Source of the DNA: Cytophagales bacterium
GTDB taxonomy: Bacteria > Bacteroidota > Bacteroidia > Cytophagales > 172606-1
Length of the DNA stretch: 64,000 nt
Assembly (NCBI GenBank): GCA_030448185.1
Contig: JAUJNL010000022.1
Location: forward strand, 1 to 64,000
Direction: 5' to 3'
Part shown: positions 19,631 to 28,527 of the stretch, piece after piece
Position numbering within the stretch: position 1 is the stretch's first letter
How the letters are laid out: the number at the start of each line of letters is the position of its first letter
The notes under the pieces: model-generated
Database searches by the model: none
What the model saw: only the letters and a program-made list of their open reading frames with translations
What the model was told of the DNA's origin: nothing
Program-made: the position numbers and the translations under genes

Positions 19631-20969
19631 CTTCCGGACCAATATTGTGGTCCGGATCGGGTTAATTCTGGGATTGGGCTATGCGGGTATGTATATTATC
19701 ATGCAAACTCACTTCTGGCTGGTGTCGGGGTGGATCGGTCTGGCAGTCATACTCATGGTATCGGAACTAATCCGGTACGTGGAACGGTCGGACCGGGAAC
19801 TGGCGCATTTTCTGCTGTCGATCAGCCAGAATGATTTTTCCAACACCTATCCGCCCAACCGCAAAGGCCGGGGAGACCGGTTGCACGAGGCTTTCCGGCA
19901 GCTCATGCAGGTCTTTGGGCGACTCCGCGACGAAAAGGAAATCAATCATCAGTATCTGCAAACGGTGGTGGAGCATATAAGTATTGCTTTGCTTTGCGTA
20001 AATGAAAAGGGCGAAGTGAAACTGATGAATGCGGCTGCCAAAGTGCTCTTCCGGAAACCCTTTCTCCGGCACATCCAGTCCCTTTCTCACCTCGATCCCC
20101 ACTTGCCGGGCAGGTTGCTGAGCATGACTTCGGGTGAGAGAGTATTGCTGAAACTGGAAATAGACCATACCCTGGTAAGCCTTTCCATTCAGGCTACCCG
20201 CTTCAAACTGCACGGAGAAATCTATTCGCTCCTTTCTTTTCAGGATATCCGGCATGAACTGGAGGCGCAGGAAGTGGAGTCATGGCAAAAACTGATCCGG
20301 GTGCTTACCCACGAAATCATGAATTCGGTCATTCCCATTTCCACCCTGACAACCGTGGTAAACGACATGCTGGTAGATGACCAGGGGCAACGGATTGACC
20401 TGGCCCGCCTTAATGAAGAAGATACCGCTGATTTACATGGTAGTCTCAAAACGATTGAAAGCCGGAGCAAGGGATTGGTGAATTTTGTGAAAGCGTATAA
20501 AAGCATTACCCAAATTGCCACACCAAAACTCAAGGATGTGAGTATTCAGGACCTGCTGGAACGGGTACATTGGTTGCTTAAACCGCAGACGGATAAGCGG
20601 GGAATTGCCTTCACCCTTGGGTTGCCGGAGCCAACCTTGCGGATTAAAGCCGACGCTGAAATGATCGAGCAGGTGCTGATTAACCTGATCATGAATGCGG
20701 TAGATGCTGTTTCCCAAAAAGAGCTGCCTCACATTGAACTAATAGCGGGTGCAACTGCGTTGGGACAAGTAATTCTGAAAGTTTCAGATAACGGGGCCGG
20801 GATGAACCGGGAAGTGCAGGAACAGATTTTTGTACCTTTCTACACTACTAAGCCGCATGGCTCTGGTGTAGGCCTGAGTCTTTCCAAACAGATCATGCTG
20901 CTCCACCAGGGACGCATAAAAGTACAGTCAGAACCAGGCATAGGAAGTAGCTTTACCCTTGAATTCTAA
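19614..20969 (+). CDS. membrane sensor histidine kinase
   Basis: Partner kinase of the upstream regulator (451 aa). Two adjacent transmembrane helices near the N-terminus (about 11-30 and 34-49) leave almost no periplasmic loop, so sensing is probably intramembrane or cytoplasmic. A PAS-like segment (about 110-215) follows, then the dimerisation domain with phospho-accepting H233 in 'LTHEIMNSVIPI', and an HATPase domain with N box 'LINLIMNAVDA', G1 'VSDNGAGM' and G2 'GSGVGLSLSKQI'. It overlaps the regulator gene, so translation is coupled. Regulator, kinase and divergent MacB-type permeases recur together in Bacteroidota. Confidence 0.93.
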   Translation: MDFSRNFRTNIVVRIGLILGLGYAGMYIIMQTHFWLVSGWIGLAVILMVSELIRYVERSDRELAHFLLSISQNDFSNTYPPNRKGRGDRLHEAFRQLMQVFGRLRDEKEINHQYLQTVVEHISIALLCVNEKGEVKLMNAAAKVLFRKPFLRHIQSLSHLDPHLPGRLLSMTSGERVLLKLEIDHTLVSLSIQATRFKLHGEIYSLLSFQDIRHELEAQEVESWQKLIRVLTHEIMNSVIPISTLTTVVNDMLVDDQGQRIDLARLNEEDTADLHGSLKTIESRSKGLVNFVKAYKSITQIATPKLKDVSIQDLLERVHWLLKPQTDKRGIAFTLGLPEPTLRIKADAEMIEQVLINLIMNAVDAVSQKELPHIELIAGATALGQVILKVSDNGAGMNREVQEQIFVPFYTTKPHGSGVGLSLSKQIMLLHQGRIKVQSEPGIGSSFTLEF

Positions 20970-21179
20970 TGACCTTATTTTTTCGCTGAAGAAATACCAA
21001 TTCCAGGGAATATTGATTAAATTTAACTTTTTGAAGCTTAATTTGCACCCTGAAAGGAGCTTACTGTAAACGGGGTCCGAATAGCGGCAATTATACAATC
21101 AGGCATCTATCCAACTTATCGTATCAAGCCTTTGTCTAACGTCCTGATACTAAAGTCTAATGTCTAATGTCTTAGTACT

Positions 21180-22562
21180 ATGAATAGAAAATTGACTTTT
21201 TTTTCTTTTTTACTGGTGGCCCTTTTTGCGTGGGGGTGCAAAAAAACGGCTACTCCTGACCAATACAATCGCCTGGCATCTGATCCCGAACTGTTGCATA
21301 AATGTTCGGAACAGCTGACCGATGTGATTGTGTACGATATTTTTAAACCGCCAGTTGCCAGCCGGATTTACGCTTATGCTTATCTGGCTTCCTACGAAAC
21401 GCTTCGCCAGCAAGCTACTAAGCAATATCCTTCCCTGGCGGGGAAGCTTAACAACTTCCCGGACGTACCCAAGCCCGAAGCGGGCAAAGAATACTGCCTG
21501 CCTTTGGCCAGTGTAAAAGCTCTTTGCACCGTAGGCCGTACGCTTACTTTTTCCGCGGACCGCTGGGATACTTTCGAAAAAGACTTTTATAAGAAATATG
21601 AAGAGATGGGCATTCCTGAAGAGGTATATGCCCGGTCGGTTGCTTACGGCGAACAGGTTGCCAAGCACGTACTCGACTACGCTGGTAAAGACAACTATAA
21701 GCAAACCCGGGGCTTCCGTCATACGCTGGCGCATAAGCCCGGCTCCTGGGAACCCACGCCCCCTACCTACGTAGAGGCCTGCGAGCCCCGCTGGAACACT
21801 GTCCGGTCATTTACCCTTGACTCTGCTTCCCAATTTATGCCTCCGCCCCCGGCTGCCTTTGACATGAATACCAAAAGTGCTTTCTACCAACTGGCGAAGG
21901 AGGTATACGATATCAATGTAAATATGACCGAAGAGCAGAAGAGCATCGCCTACTTCTGGGATGACAATGCCTTTGTTTCCCATATTTCGGGCCATGCCAC
22001 TTTTGCCGAGAAAAAAATGACCCCTCCCGGCCACTGGGTCGCCATTACCCGTACCGTTGCCCGTAACCAGAAGGCGGATATGATGAAATCTATGGAAGCC
22101 TATTCCTTAGCTTCCATTGCCTTATATGATGCCTTTATTACCTGCTGGGATGCCAAGTACAAGACCGACCGGATCAGGCCCGTAACGGTAATTCAAAAAA
22201 GCTTTGATCCGAAGTGGATGCCCTTCCTGGAGACTCCTGCCTTCCCGGAATACGTGAGTGGACACAGCTCTATTTCCGCTGCTGCCGGCCGCGTGCTGAC
22301 TCATATTTTTGGAGATAACGTCGCTTTCACTGATTCCACCGAGCACCGGTATGGCCATGGAGTGCGTTCTTTCAAGTCCTTTGAGCACGCTGACTGGGAC
22401 ACCACCATCAGCCGGGTTTACGGGGGAATTCACTTCCGTGATGGGGTAGAGCAAGGTACCTACCAGGGTGAGAAAGTGGGTAACTGGGTGCTGAACAAGC
22501 TCAAAGGTGTGAAGCCCAAAGAACCTGAAATGGTGCGAACCGTAAAAAACGAAAGTAAATAA
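21180..22562 (+). CDS. PAP2-superfamily lipoprotein, vanadium-dependent haloperoxidase-like
   Basis: A 460-aa exported lipoprotein: a signal with lipobox-like 'LLVALFAWGC' puts it at the outer or cytoplasmic membrane. The C-terminal half carries the PAP2/vanadium haloperoxidase oxyanion pocket in order: 'KTDRIRP' (K328, R333), 'PEYVSGHSS' (S-G-H, H362) and 'SRVYGGIHFRDG' (R and H418). These residues bind vanadate in haloperoxidases or phosphate in acid phosphatases; which reaction is catalysed cannot be told from sequence. Bacteroidota proteins of this length are usually annotated vanadium-dependent haloperoxidase. The gene is monocistronic, with a weak 6-bp hairpin (22600-22622) downstream. 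Confidence 0.88.
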   Translation: MNRKLTFFSFLLVALFAWGCKKTATPDQYNRLASDPELLHKCSEQLTDVIVYDIFKPPVASRIYAYAYLASYETLRQQATKQYPSLAGKLNNFPDVPKPEAGKEYCLPLASVKALCTVGRTLTFSADRWDTFEKDFYKKYEEMGIPEEVYARSVAYGEQVAKHVLDYAGKDNYKQTRGFRHTLAHKPGSWEPTPPTYVEACEPRWNTVRSFTLDSASQFMPPPPAAFDMNTKSAFYQLAKEVYDINVNMTEEQKSIAYFWDDNAFVSHISGHATFAEKKMTPPGHWVAITRTVARNQKADMMKSMEAYSLASIALYDAFITCWDAKYKTDRIRPVTVIQKSFDPKWMPFLETPAFPEYVSGHSSISAAAGRVLTHIFGDNVAFTDSTEHRYGHGVRSFKSFEHADWDTTISRVYGGIHFRDGVEQGTYQGEKVGNWVLNKLKGVKPKEPEMVRTVKNESK

Positions 22563-22727
22563 TTACGTTTTCCCTTTTTTTGTAAAATACCTCAAACCCG
22601 GCACGTCGATCGGAGGCGTGCCATATTTAATTTCCTTCTCCTCAGGCCCGGTTAGCTCCTTTAAATAGCCAACTGGGTACGAACGGTCAAGTCAAGATTT
22701 CATTTTGATAAGGAAAAATATTATTTA

Positions 22728-22758
22728 TTTGTATATATAAGATAGTTATATATTTTTG
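22728..22758 (+). promoter_or_regulatory. Bacteroidota promoter with palindromic operator (padR)
   Basis: TTTG at 22728-22731 and TATTTTTG at 22751-22758, 19 bases apart, match the Bacteroidota -33/-7 consensus (TTTG, TAnnTTTG). Between and over them lies ATATATAA-GATAG-TTATATAT (22733-22753), a perfect 8-bp inverted repeat. This is a plausible PadR autorepression site 39 bp before the ATG at 22792. Confidence 0.65.
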
Positions 22759-22791
22759 TTTAAAACTATTCCAATCCTTTTTCCGATTTCT

Positions 22792-23145
22792 ATGGAATCA
22801 TCCAGTTACGAATTTCTGCGGGGGACCCTTAAAACCATCGTGCTGAAACTACTTGCGGAGCAGGGGCGCATGTATGGGTACCAGATCACTCAGTCCGTGA
22901 AGGAGCGGACCGGAGGGGAAATCCTTCTGACTTTCGGCGCCTTGTATCCCGTCTTGCACAAGCTTGAGCAGGAAGGCATGCTGGTAACTGAATCGGAGGA
23001 AGTAGAGGGCCGCCTGCGTAAATACTACTCGGTAACCCCCCTGGGCAGCCAGACTGCCGACGAAAAAGTATCCGAGTTTGAGCGGTTTGTCGGGCTCATG
23101 CGTATTCTCCTGCAATCTCCTCCTGATGTAGCCCTGGGGCAATAG
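22792..23145 (+). CDS. PadR-family transcriptional regulator
   Basis: A 117-aa winged-helix repressor of the PadR-s1 group. The HTH reads 'LAEQGRMYGYQITQSVKERT' and the wing 'LTFGALYPVLHKLEQEG'; 'RLRKYYSVTPLG' follows, then a short dimerisation helix. An upstream in-frame ATG (22756) would lie inside the predicted promoter, so 22792 is preferred. It heads an operon with the 134-aa protein and the intact permease (23660-26032). PadR genes next to MacB-type permeases with prefix domains are common in Cytophagales. Regulation is probably by the palindrome at 22733-22753. Confidence 0.92.
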   Translation: MESSSYEFLRGTLKTIVLKLLAEQGRMYGYQITQSVKERTGGEILLTFGALYPVLHKLEQEGMLVTESEEVEGRLRKYYSVTPLGSQTADEKVSEFERFVGLMRILLQSPPDVALGQ

Positions 23146-23213
23146 GCAAGCGTAATGATTGCCTTAAGTGCCTGCATAAGTAATCGCGTAAGCCAACCCT
23201 ATTGTAACAACCC

Positions 23214-23618
23214 ATGGAAAAACTCACCCCCTCCCAACTGGAAAGGATTTATATTCACCTGCTTGCTGCAAGCCCTGACAATGTCCTTCAGGAGGAACTA
23301 CTTGACCATCTGGCCTGTGAAGTAGAACATCTCATTAATGCTGGACAGCCCTTTGAAAAGGCCTGGAGTGAGGTGTCTGGAGAAGCCAGTATAATTTCAG
23401 TCCGGTGTTTGAAAAAACGGTATCAGAATGAGTTAACCCTCTCCGGAGAACGACTTCAACAGGCCGATCTGACCGAACTGGTTTTTGAATACCGCAACAA
23501 GGCTTACGGCGCATACCCCCTTCGGCAAGCTTATCCCACCCACATAGTAAATGCCTTACTAGCCGGCACGGGGATTTTTATCATCCTGTTGGCCGGGCTT
23601 ACCCTGCTGACCTCGTAA
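23214..23618 (+). CDS. small membrane protein with TonB-like N-terminal motif
   Basis: A 134-aa protein with no certain family. Residues 1-70 are helical and acidic ('LTPSQLERIYIHLL', 'EELLDHLACEVEHLINAG'), resembling the prefix domain fused to many Bacteroidota permeases. Residues 86-106 ('LTELVFEYRNKAYGAYPLRQ') match the segment that precedes the membrane helix in Bacteroidota TonB proteins. One transmembrane helix follows (112-133) and the protein ends there, without the periplasmic TonB domain. It sits 68 bp after padR and 41 bp before the permease. A split-off prefix subunit of the permease is likely; that is inference. Confidence 0.8.
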   Translation: MEKLTPSQLERIYIHLLAASPDNVLQEELLDHLACEVEHLINAGQPFEKAWSEVSGEASIISVRCLKKRYQNELTLSGERLQQADLTELVFEYRNKAYGAYPLRQAYPTHIVNALLAGTGIFIILLAGLTLLTS

Positions 23619-23659
23619 GGTAAACGGGTCCGGCATCTGGTTACTAAAATTTATCCCCT

Positions 23660-26032
23660 ATGTTTCAGCACCACCTGTTACTGATTTACCGCAACTTCAA
23701 GCGGTATAAAAGTACCTTTCTCATTAACTTGGTCGGATTATCCACGGGTTTGGCCTGTACCCTGCTCATTTACCTGTGGGTAAACGACGAACTCCATTTT
23801 GACAAGTTCCACGAAAAGGACGACCGGCTCTTTCAGGCGATGGAAAACTGGCGGGAGTCAACAGGCATTACCACCCAATCAGGTACGCTCCACCAACTGG
23901 CCGAGGCCCTGCAACGCGAAATTCCCGAAGTGGAATATGCCGCCACCGTTACGCCACCTGCTTTCTTCCCCAAATTTACCCTTAACCAGAATGGCAATAA
24001 GATGAAGGCAGTAGGCCGTTTTGCCGGGAAGGATTATTTCAATATGTTCAGTTTTCCGCTCACCCAAGGGAACAAAAACCAGGTTTTGGAGGATAAAAAT
24101 GCCCTGGTACTTTCCGAAAAAATGGCCCTGAAGCTGTTCAACACGACCAAGAACATCATCGGGAAAGCAGTAGAGTGGGAAACGATGGGAGTTAAACAAC
24201 AGGTCACCGTGACCGGCGTTTTCAAAGGAGTTCCTTCTAATTCTTCCGAGGAAATTGATTTTGTTCTGGCATTTGAGGCATTCGAAAAAGACATCATGCA
24301 CATGCATGTCAACTGGGACAATCCAGAGCCGTTCTATACGTATGTGGTCCTAAAGGAGGATGTCAACCTGGGACTGGTCAATCGGAAAATAGGCAGTTTC
24401 CTGAAAAAGAAAAGCAAGCAGGCCGGGCACCGCACCTTGTTCCTCACTTCCTATTCCGATCAGTATCTGTATGGCAAGTTCGAGAATGGGGTGCAAGTTG
24501 GCACCCGGATCGGCTATGTCAAACTGTTTTCGCTGATTGCCCTGTTCATCCTGGTGATTGCCTGCATTAATTTTATGAACCTGTCCACGGCCAAAGCTTC
24601 CCGGCGGATAAAGGAGGTGGGAATTAAAAAGGCCATTGGCGCCGGGCGGAATACGCTTATTTATCAATACCTGGGAGAATCTATGCTGATGGCTTTTCTT
24701 TCCTTATTGGTGGCGCTGACCCTGGTAGTGCTCTTACTCCCGCAATTCAACCAGATTACCGGGAAAGGACTTTCCTTAAACCTGGATGCTAATCTTATCC
24801 TTGCCTTGCTGGGTATCACTTTCTTTACAGGCTTACTGGCTGGCAGTTATCCCGCCCTGTATCTTTCGGGCTTCAATCCGGCCCTGGTACTGAAAGGAAA
24901 ATTTACCAATTCACTGGCAGAACTATGGACCCGCAAAGGACTGGTGGTGTTTCAGTTTGCCTTATCGGTTATCTTCATTGTTTCGGTGTTGGTGGTCTAT
25001 AAACAGATAGCATACGTGCAGCACAAAAACCTGGGGTACGACAAAGATCAGATTATCACTTTTGAAATAGAAGGCCGGGTCACGTCAAATCTGGAAACAT
25101 TTCTGGCTGAAATCAAAAAAATACCCGGAGTGGTCAATGCCTCCAGCAAGCTCGACAATTTTATCGGCGGTTTTGGTGGGCCCAGGAATGAAACGACCAC
25201 TTTAGACGGCAAGGAGATTCCAGTGAACCGGGTGGTGGTAAATTATGATTTCATTGAAACCCTGGGTATTCCCCTAAAGGCTGGCCGGACATTTTCCCGC
25301 GAATTTGGCACGGATCAAGGAAAACACGTAGTGAACCAGGCGCTGGTGGATGCACTGGGAATAAAAGACCCCGTGGGGAAAGTTATCAAAGGAGAGGGAC
25401 GAGACCTGGAAATCATTGGAGTCGTAAATAACTTCCATTACAAATCGCTGCACGAAAAGATAAAGCCCTTTATTTTCGCCCTGGAGCCCGAGAGTGCCAC
25501 CGTAATTCTGGTAAAAATCGGAGTTGGCCGGGAAAAGGAGACGCTGGCCAGATTGGAGCAGTTTTATAAGGACTATAACCCCGGTTTTCCCTTAAACTAC
25601 CAGTTTCTGGATGCAGCCTACCAGGCCCAATACGTGGCAGAGCAACGGGTTGCCGTCTTGTCGCAGTACTTCGCCGGACTCGCAATCTTAATTTCCTGTC
25701 TTGGGTTGCTGGGCTTGGCTGCTTTCACCGCTGAACGGCGGCGCAAGGAGATTGGTATCCGGAAAGTGCTGGGCGCCAGCGAAGTGGGGATTGTTTACCT
25801 GCTTTCGGGTGATTTTACCAAAATGGTAGTAATGGCCATTGCCCTTGCTTTGCCCATTAGCTGGCTGATCATCCGGCAATGGCTGGAGCATTTCGCCTAC
25901 CGCATTGATCTGGAAGGTTGGTATTTTGCCGGTGCCGGGTTAATTACCCTATTCATTGCCTGGCTTACCGTGAGTTCCCAGGCCTTCAAAGCCGCCAGGA
26001 TTAATCCAGTTCATTGCTTGAAGGATGAATAA
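23660..26032 (+). CDS. MacB/FtsX-type ABC permease C
   Basis: An intact 790-aa permease. N-terminal TM1 is 'FLINLVGLSTGLACTLLIYL' (about 16-40), followed by a MacB periplasmic core. FtsX domain 1 begins with 'LIALFILVIACINFMNLST' and the cytoplasmic 'KEVGIKKAIGAGRNTLI', and three further helices surround 'GLLAGSYPALYLSGFNP'. A second periplasmic core contains 'EIIGVVNNFHYKSLHEKI'. The last FtsX domain has 'RRKEIGIRKVLGASEVGIV', and the end reads 'KAARINPVHCLKDE'. No ATPase gene is adjacent, which is usual for this Bacteroidota group. It shows what permeases A and B would look like undamaged. It is controlled with padR. Confidence 0.93.
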   Translation: MFQHHLLLIYRNFKRYKSTFLINLVGLSTGLACTLLIYLWVNDELHFDKFHEKDDRLFQAMENWRESTGITTQSGTLHQLAEALQREIPEVEYAATVTPPAFFPKFTLNQNGNKMKAVGRFAGKDYFNMFSFPLTQGNKNQVLEDKNALVLSEKMALKLFNTTKNIIGKAVEWETMGVKQQVTVTGVFKGVPSNSSEEIDFVLAFEAFEKDIMHMHVNWDNPEPFYTYVVLKEDVNLGLVNRKIGSFLKKKSKQAGHRTLFLTSYSDQYLYGKFENGVQVGTRIGYVKLFSLIALFILVIACINFMNLSTAKASRRIKEVGIKKAIGAGRNTLIYQYLGESMLMAFLSLLVALTLVVLLLPQFNQITGKGLSLNLDANLILALLGITFFTGLLAGSYPALYLSGFNPALVLKGKFTNSLAELWTRKGLVVFQFALSVIFIVSVLVVYKQIAYVQHKNLGYDKDQIITFEIEGRVTSNLETFLAEIKKIPGVVNASSKLDNFIGGFGGPRNETTTLDGKEIPVNRVVVNYDFIETLGIPLKAGRTFSREFGTDQGKHVVNQALVDALGIKDPVGKVIKGEGRDLEIIGVVNNFHYKSLHEKIKPFIFALEPESATVILVKIGVGREKETLARLEQFYKDYNPGFPLNYQFLDAAYQAQYVAEQRVAVLSQYFAGLAILISCLGLLGLAAFTAERRRKEIGIRKVLGASEVGIVYLLSGDFTKMVVMAIALALPISWLIIRQWLEHFAYRIDLEGWYFAGAGLITLFIAWLTVSSQAFKAARINPVHCLKDE

Positions 26033-26244
26033 GGAATTCAGTTAAAATTTGCCCTTCTTAAAAAAGCGTTTAACATTGCACCATGTATTCCGGATTACAG
26101 AACTATTGGTGGCTTCTTGCAGTAAATCACGACTGTGAACAGCTCCTGTATGTTTTCTGATAGCTGGTTTGACAAGAATTGGGAGGCGTGCTGTTCTTAC
26201 AGGAAGGTTTTTTTGTTTTTTACCTCTTGCCCCATTTATTCTTG

Positions 26245-26750
26245 ATGGAAACAACGCTTCGCAAAGCTACTCCCGCCGATCTTCCAACCATTCGCGTTAT
26301 TGCCCAACAGACTTGGCCGGTCACTTTTGGCAGTATCCTTTCGCGGACCAGATCAATTATATGCTGGAGTGGATGTACGGTATCAATCTCTAGAAAAACA
26401 GGTTAATGAATCAGGTCATACCTTCTTACTGGCCTCTTTGGGTGACCAGGCAGCGGGCTACGCCTCCACACCAACTGGACTACGAACGGAAAAGCAAACC
26501 AAGCTTCATAAGCTGTATGTGTTGCCGAAACGCAAGGGAAAAGGAGTGGGGAAGCGGCTGCTCGATGAGTAAAAGAGATAGCCCGGCAAGCCGGACAACA
26601 GCAACTGTTACTAAATGTAAACCGGGATAATAAAGCGGTGCAATTCTACCGGAAACTTGGCTTACAGTGATTGAAGAGGTTGATATTCCCATTGGTAACG
26701 GTTTTTATATGCGTGATTATATAATGAGCCTCGACCTTCAGGCACATTAA
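26245..26750 (+). pseudogene. GNAT N-acetyltransferase, frameshifted
   Basis: A GCN5-related acetyltransferase of about 168 aa. From ATG 26245: 'METTLRKATPADLPTIRVIA', then in other frames 'QINYMLEWMYGI', 'QVNESGHTFLLASLGDQAAGYA', the acetyl-CoA loop region 'KLHKLYVLP...GKGVGKRLLDE', and 'QQLLLNVNRDNKAVQFYRKLG' with the C-terminal 'GNGFYMRDYIMSLDLQAH' before TAA 26748. At least three indels occur. The P-loop-like 'GKGVGKRLL' is the usual acetyl-CoA binding motif. The substrate is unknown. Confidence 0.85.
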
Positions 26751-26800
26751 TACTACTTTAACTCTTTAGATCATACGAATAACCTTTGGTTGTCTGGTTG

Positions 26801-26820
26801 TTCCGCATTGCAATGCGGAA
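26801..26820. repeat. perfect 20-bp palindrome
   Basis: TTCCGCATTGCAATGCGGAA is its own reverse complement. It begins a run of three hairpins in the gap before the methyltransferase-like gene. Confidence 0.85.
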
Positions 26821-26830
26821 CCCTTTAAAG

Positions 26831-26896
26831 CAGCATTTAAAATGCTGAACTCCGCCATCCGCATTACAACTATCTCAGCGAAGCTAAATGCGGATG
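26831..26896. repeat. two further hairpins of the same cluster
   Basis: CAGCATTT-A-AAATGCTG (26831-26847), then CATCCGCATT (26856-26865) paired with AATGCGGATG (26887-26896) around a loop containing AGCGAAGCT. The last pair shares the CCGCATT core of the 26801 palindrome. Confidence 0.8.
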
Positions 26897-26999
26897 AACA
26901 CCTGCAATTTTGTCATACACCTATCTAAAGTGTTAAAGTAGTATTAACTAGATAGCATAACTGCAAATCAATCCATTAACCAATCATCACATCAGCACT

Positions 27000-27719
27000 A
27001 TGGCGTTTGAATTGCAACGGGTCGTTCCCTGGGGCCGCAACTTCGACGAGTACCGTCGGATGTTCACCCTTAGGGAGGAGGACCTGTCAAAGCGTATCAT
27101 CAGCTTTGGCGACGGGCCCGCCGGCTTCAATGCCCAAATGACCACCCTTGGGTATCAAGTCGTGTCCCTGGACCCAATTTATCAATTCTCAAAAGCGTCT
27201 TTGGGGCAGCGCATTCGGGAGACCAAGGATGAAGTATTAGCGCAACTCAGAAACAATGAGGCAAATTTTGTCTGGACTACTATTAAAGATATTCCCGAAC
27301 TGGAGCAGATCCGGATGGAAGCCATGCAGACATTCCTGGCCGATTATGAAGCGGGCAAAGAACAGGGCCGGTATGTGCCTCATGCTTTGCCTGATCAGAC
27401 TCCTTTCCAGGATGACGAGTTTGGCCTAGGATTGAGTTCCCATTTTCTGATTCTCTACGCCAAACTGGGACTGGAATTTCACCTCCAATCCATCCGGGAG
27501 ATGCTGCGGATATGCCAGGAGGTTCGGATATTCCCGCTATTGGACCTTGATGCTAAAGAATCAAGCGTACTGCCCGATATTGTTGACTTCTTCAGCAAAG
27601 AGTATACGGTTTCAATTGAACAGGTGAGTTATGAATTTCAGCGGAATGGCAACAGGATGTTGCGGATTGCAAAAAGCTCATTTGGAATGGATAGACCAGT
27701 AAAAAATAGTATAAACTGA
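27000..27719 (+). CDS. SAM-dependent methyltransferase-like protein
   Basis: A 239-aa protein with a Rossmann-type glycine loop 'ISFGDGPAGFNAQ' (34-46) followed by 'YQVVSLDPIYQFS', in the arrangement of motif I and the acidic residue of beta-2 in class I methyltransferases. 'LGLSSHFLILYAKLGLEFHL' (about 145-165) resembles the substrate-side strand, and 'MLRICQEVRIFPLLDLD' the post-motif segment. No catalytic specificity is visible. The gene is complete, starts at ATG 27000 after a hairpin-rich gap, and converges with the ceramidase-like gene. Confidence 0.75.
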   Translation: MAFELQRVVPWGRNFDEYRRMFTLREEDLSKRIISFGDGPAGFNAQMTTLGYQVVSLDPIYQFSKASLGQRIRETKDEVLAQLRNNEANFVWTTIKDIPELEQIRMEAMQTFLADYEAGKEQGRYVPHALPDQTPFQDDEFGLGLSSHFLILYAKLGLEFHLQSIREMLRICQEVRIFPLLDLDAKESSVLPDIVDFFSKEYTVSIEQVSYEFQRNGNRMLRIAKSSFGMDRPVKNSIN

Positions 27720-27732
27720 AAGTAGTTGGGTT

Positions 27733-28527
27733 TTAAGTTCGGATCTTTCTAAAAACTTTAGTTTCTGATGAAGTTCCTCGCAAGGAAAACGTATGCTGGC
27801 GGAGATAGCCAGTAATGGGTAAAATTGACACTGCAGCGGCCAAGTGCTTAAGCGTATGGCCGCTGACTATCTGCCCCAGCCTGAAAATACCCCCGTCGGC
27901 TCCTTCAAATACTTTTGCCAGCGCATACAGGGCGATTACGCTGATGATTGCCTTCCGGAAGGATTTAGCGGCGGGATACATAAAGACCATTAACGGTATA
28001 GCCAGCATTGGATAAAACTGTACCCAGGCATAGGGCCGCAGGTCACCCCGGCCTTGGATTTCACTCCAGTACCAATAGAAAACACTGCCGATTCCCAGCA
28101 GAATGAATGGAAATAACAGGTACATTCCCAGCTTTCGATTGACTAACTGAGCCAGAATAGCCGAGCAAAGCGACCCAAAAGCAATCGTCATGGGCAAGCG
28201 GTCCCAGATTAGTGTCTTGTTGGAGGGAGCCCAGTGGTAATACCCCGAGCCTAAACCCGTAAGCAGCAGTCCAGCGAAGAAAAGTCCGTACGGCAACACC
28301 GGAAATAATGGCGGATGTTTTCGCTTGCTAAGTATCCGCATTCCCAGTAAACCAACCAGCACAAAAGGCAGATTAGACCATACATTCAAACCATTGGGAG
28401 TGCCTGCAAGCATACGGGTGTCCGCAAAATGGTGGTAGGCTTCCGGTTGCGGAATGGGTGGTACTAAAAATATAGCCAGTATGGAAACGACCGTAACGCC
28501 AATCAGAATCAGATCTCTCCTGTTCAT
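27733..28527 (-). CDS. alkaline ceramidase-like membrane protein (CREST family)
   Basis: A 264-aa protein with about seven hydrophobic helices and the signature residues of the CREST/alkaline ceramidase superfamily. These are 'HHFADTR' early, 'NVWSNLPFVLVGLLGM', the Ser/His/Asp cluster 'GSGYYHWAPSN...WDRLPMT' and the late 'SGHTLKHLAAA' His pair. In eukaryotic relatives these coordinate the catalytic zinc and hydrolyse ceramide; the bacterial substrate is unproven. Sphingolipids do occur in Bacteroidota. Its ATG overlaps the stop of the upstream SDR gene by ATGA, so the two are translationally coupled. Confidence 0.8.
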   Translation of the reverse strand: MNRRDLILIGVTVVSILAIFLVPPIPQPEAYHHFADTRMLAGTPNGLNVWSNLPFVLVGLLGMRILSKRKHPPLFPVLPYGLFFAGLLLTGLGSGYYHWAPSNKTLIWDRLPMTIAFGSLCSAILAQLVNRKLGMYLLFPFILLGIGSVFYWYWSEIQGRGDLRPYAWVQFYPMLAIPLMVFMYPAAKSFRKAIISVIALYALAKVFEGADGGIFRLGQIVSGHTLKHLAAAVSILPITGYLRQHTFSLRGTSSETKVFRKIRT

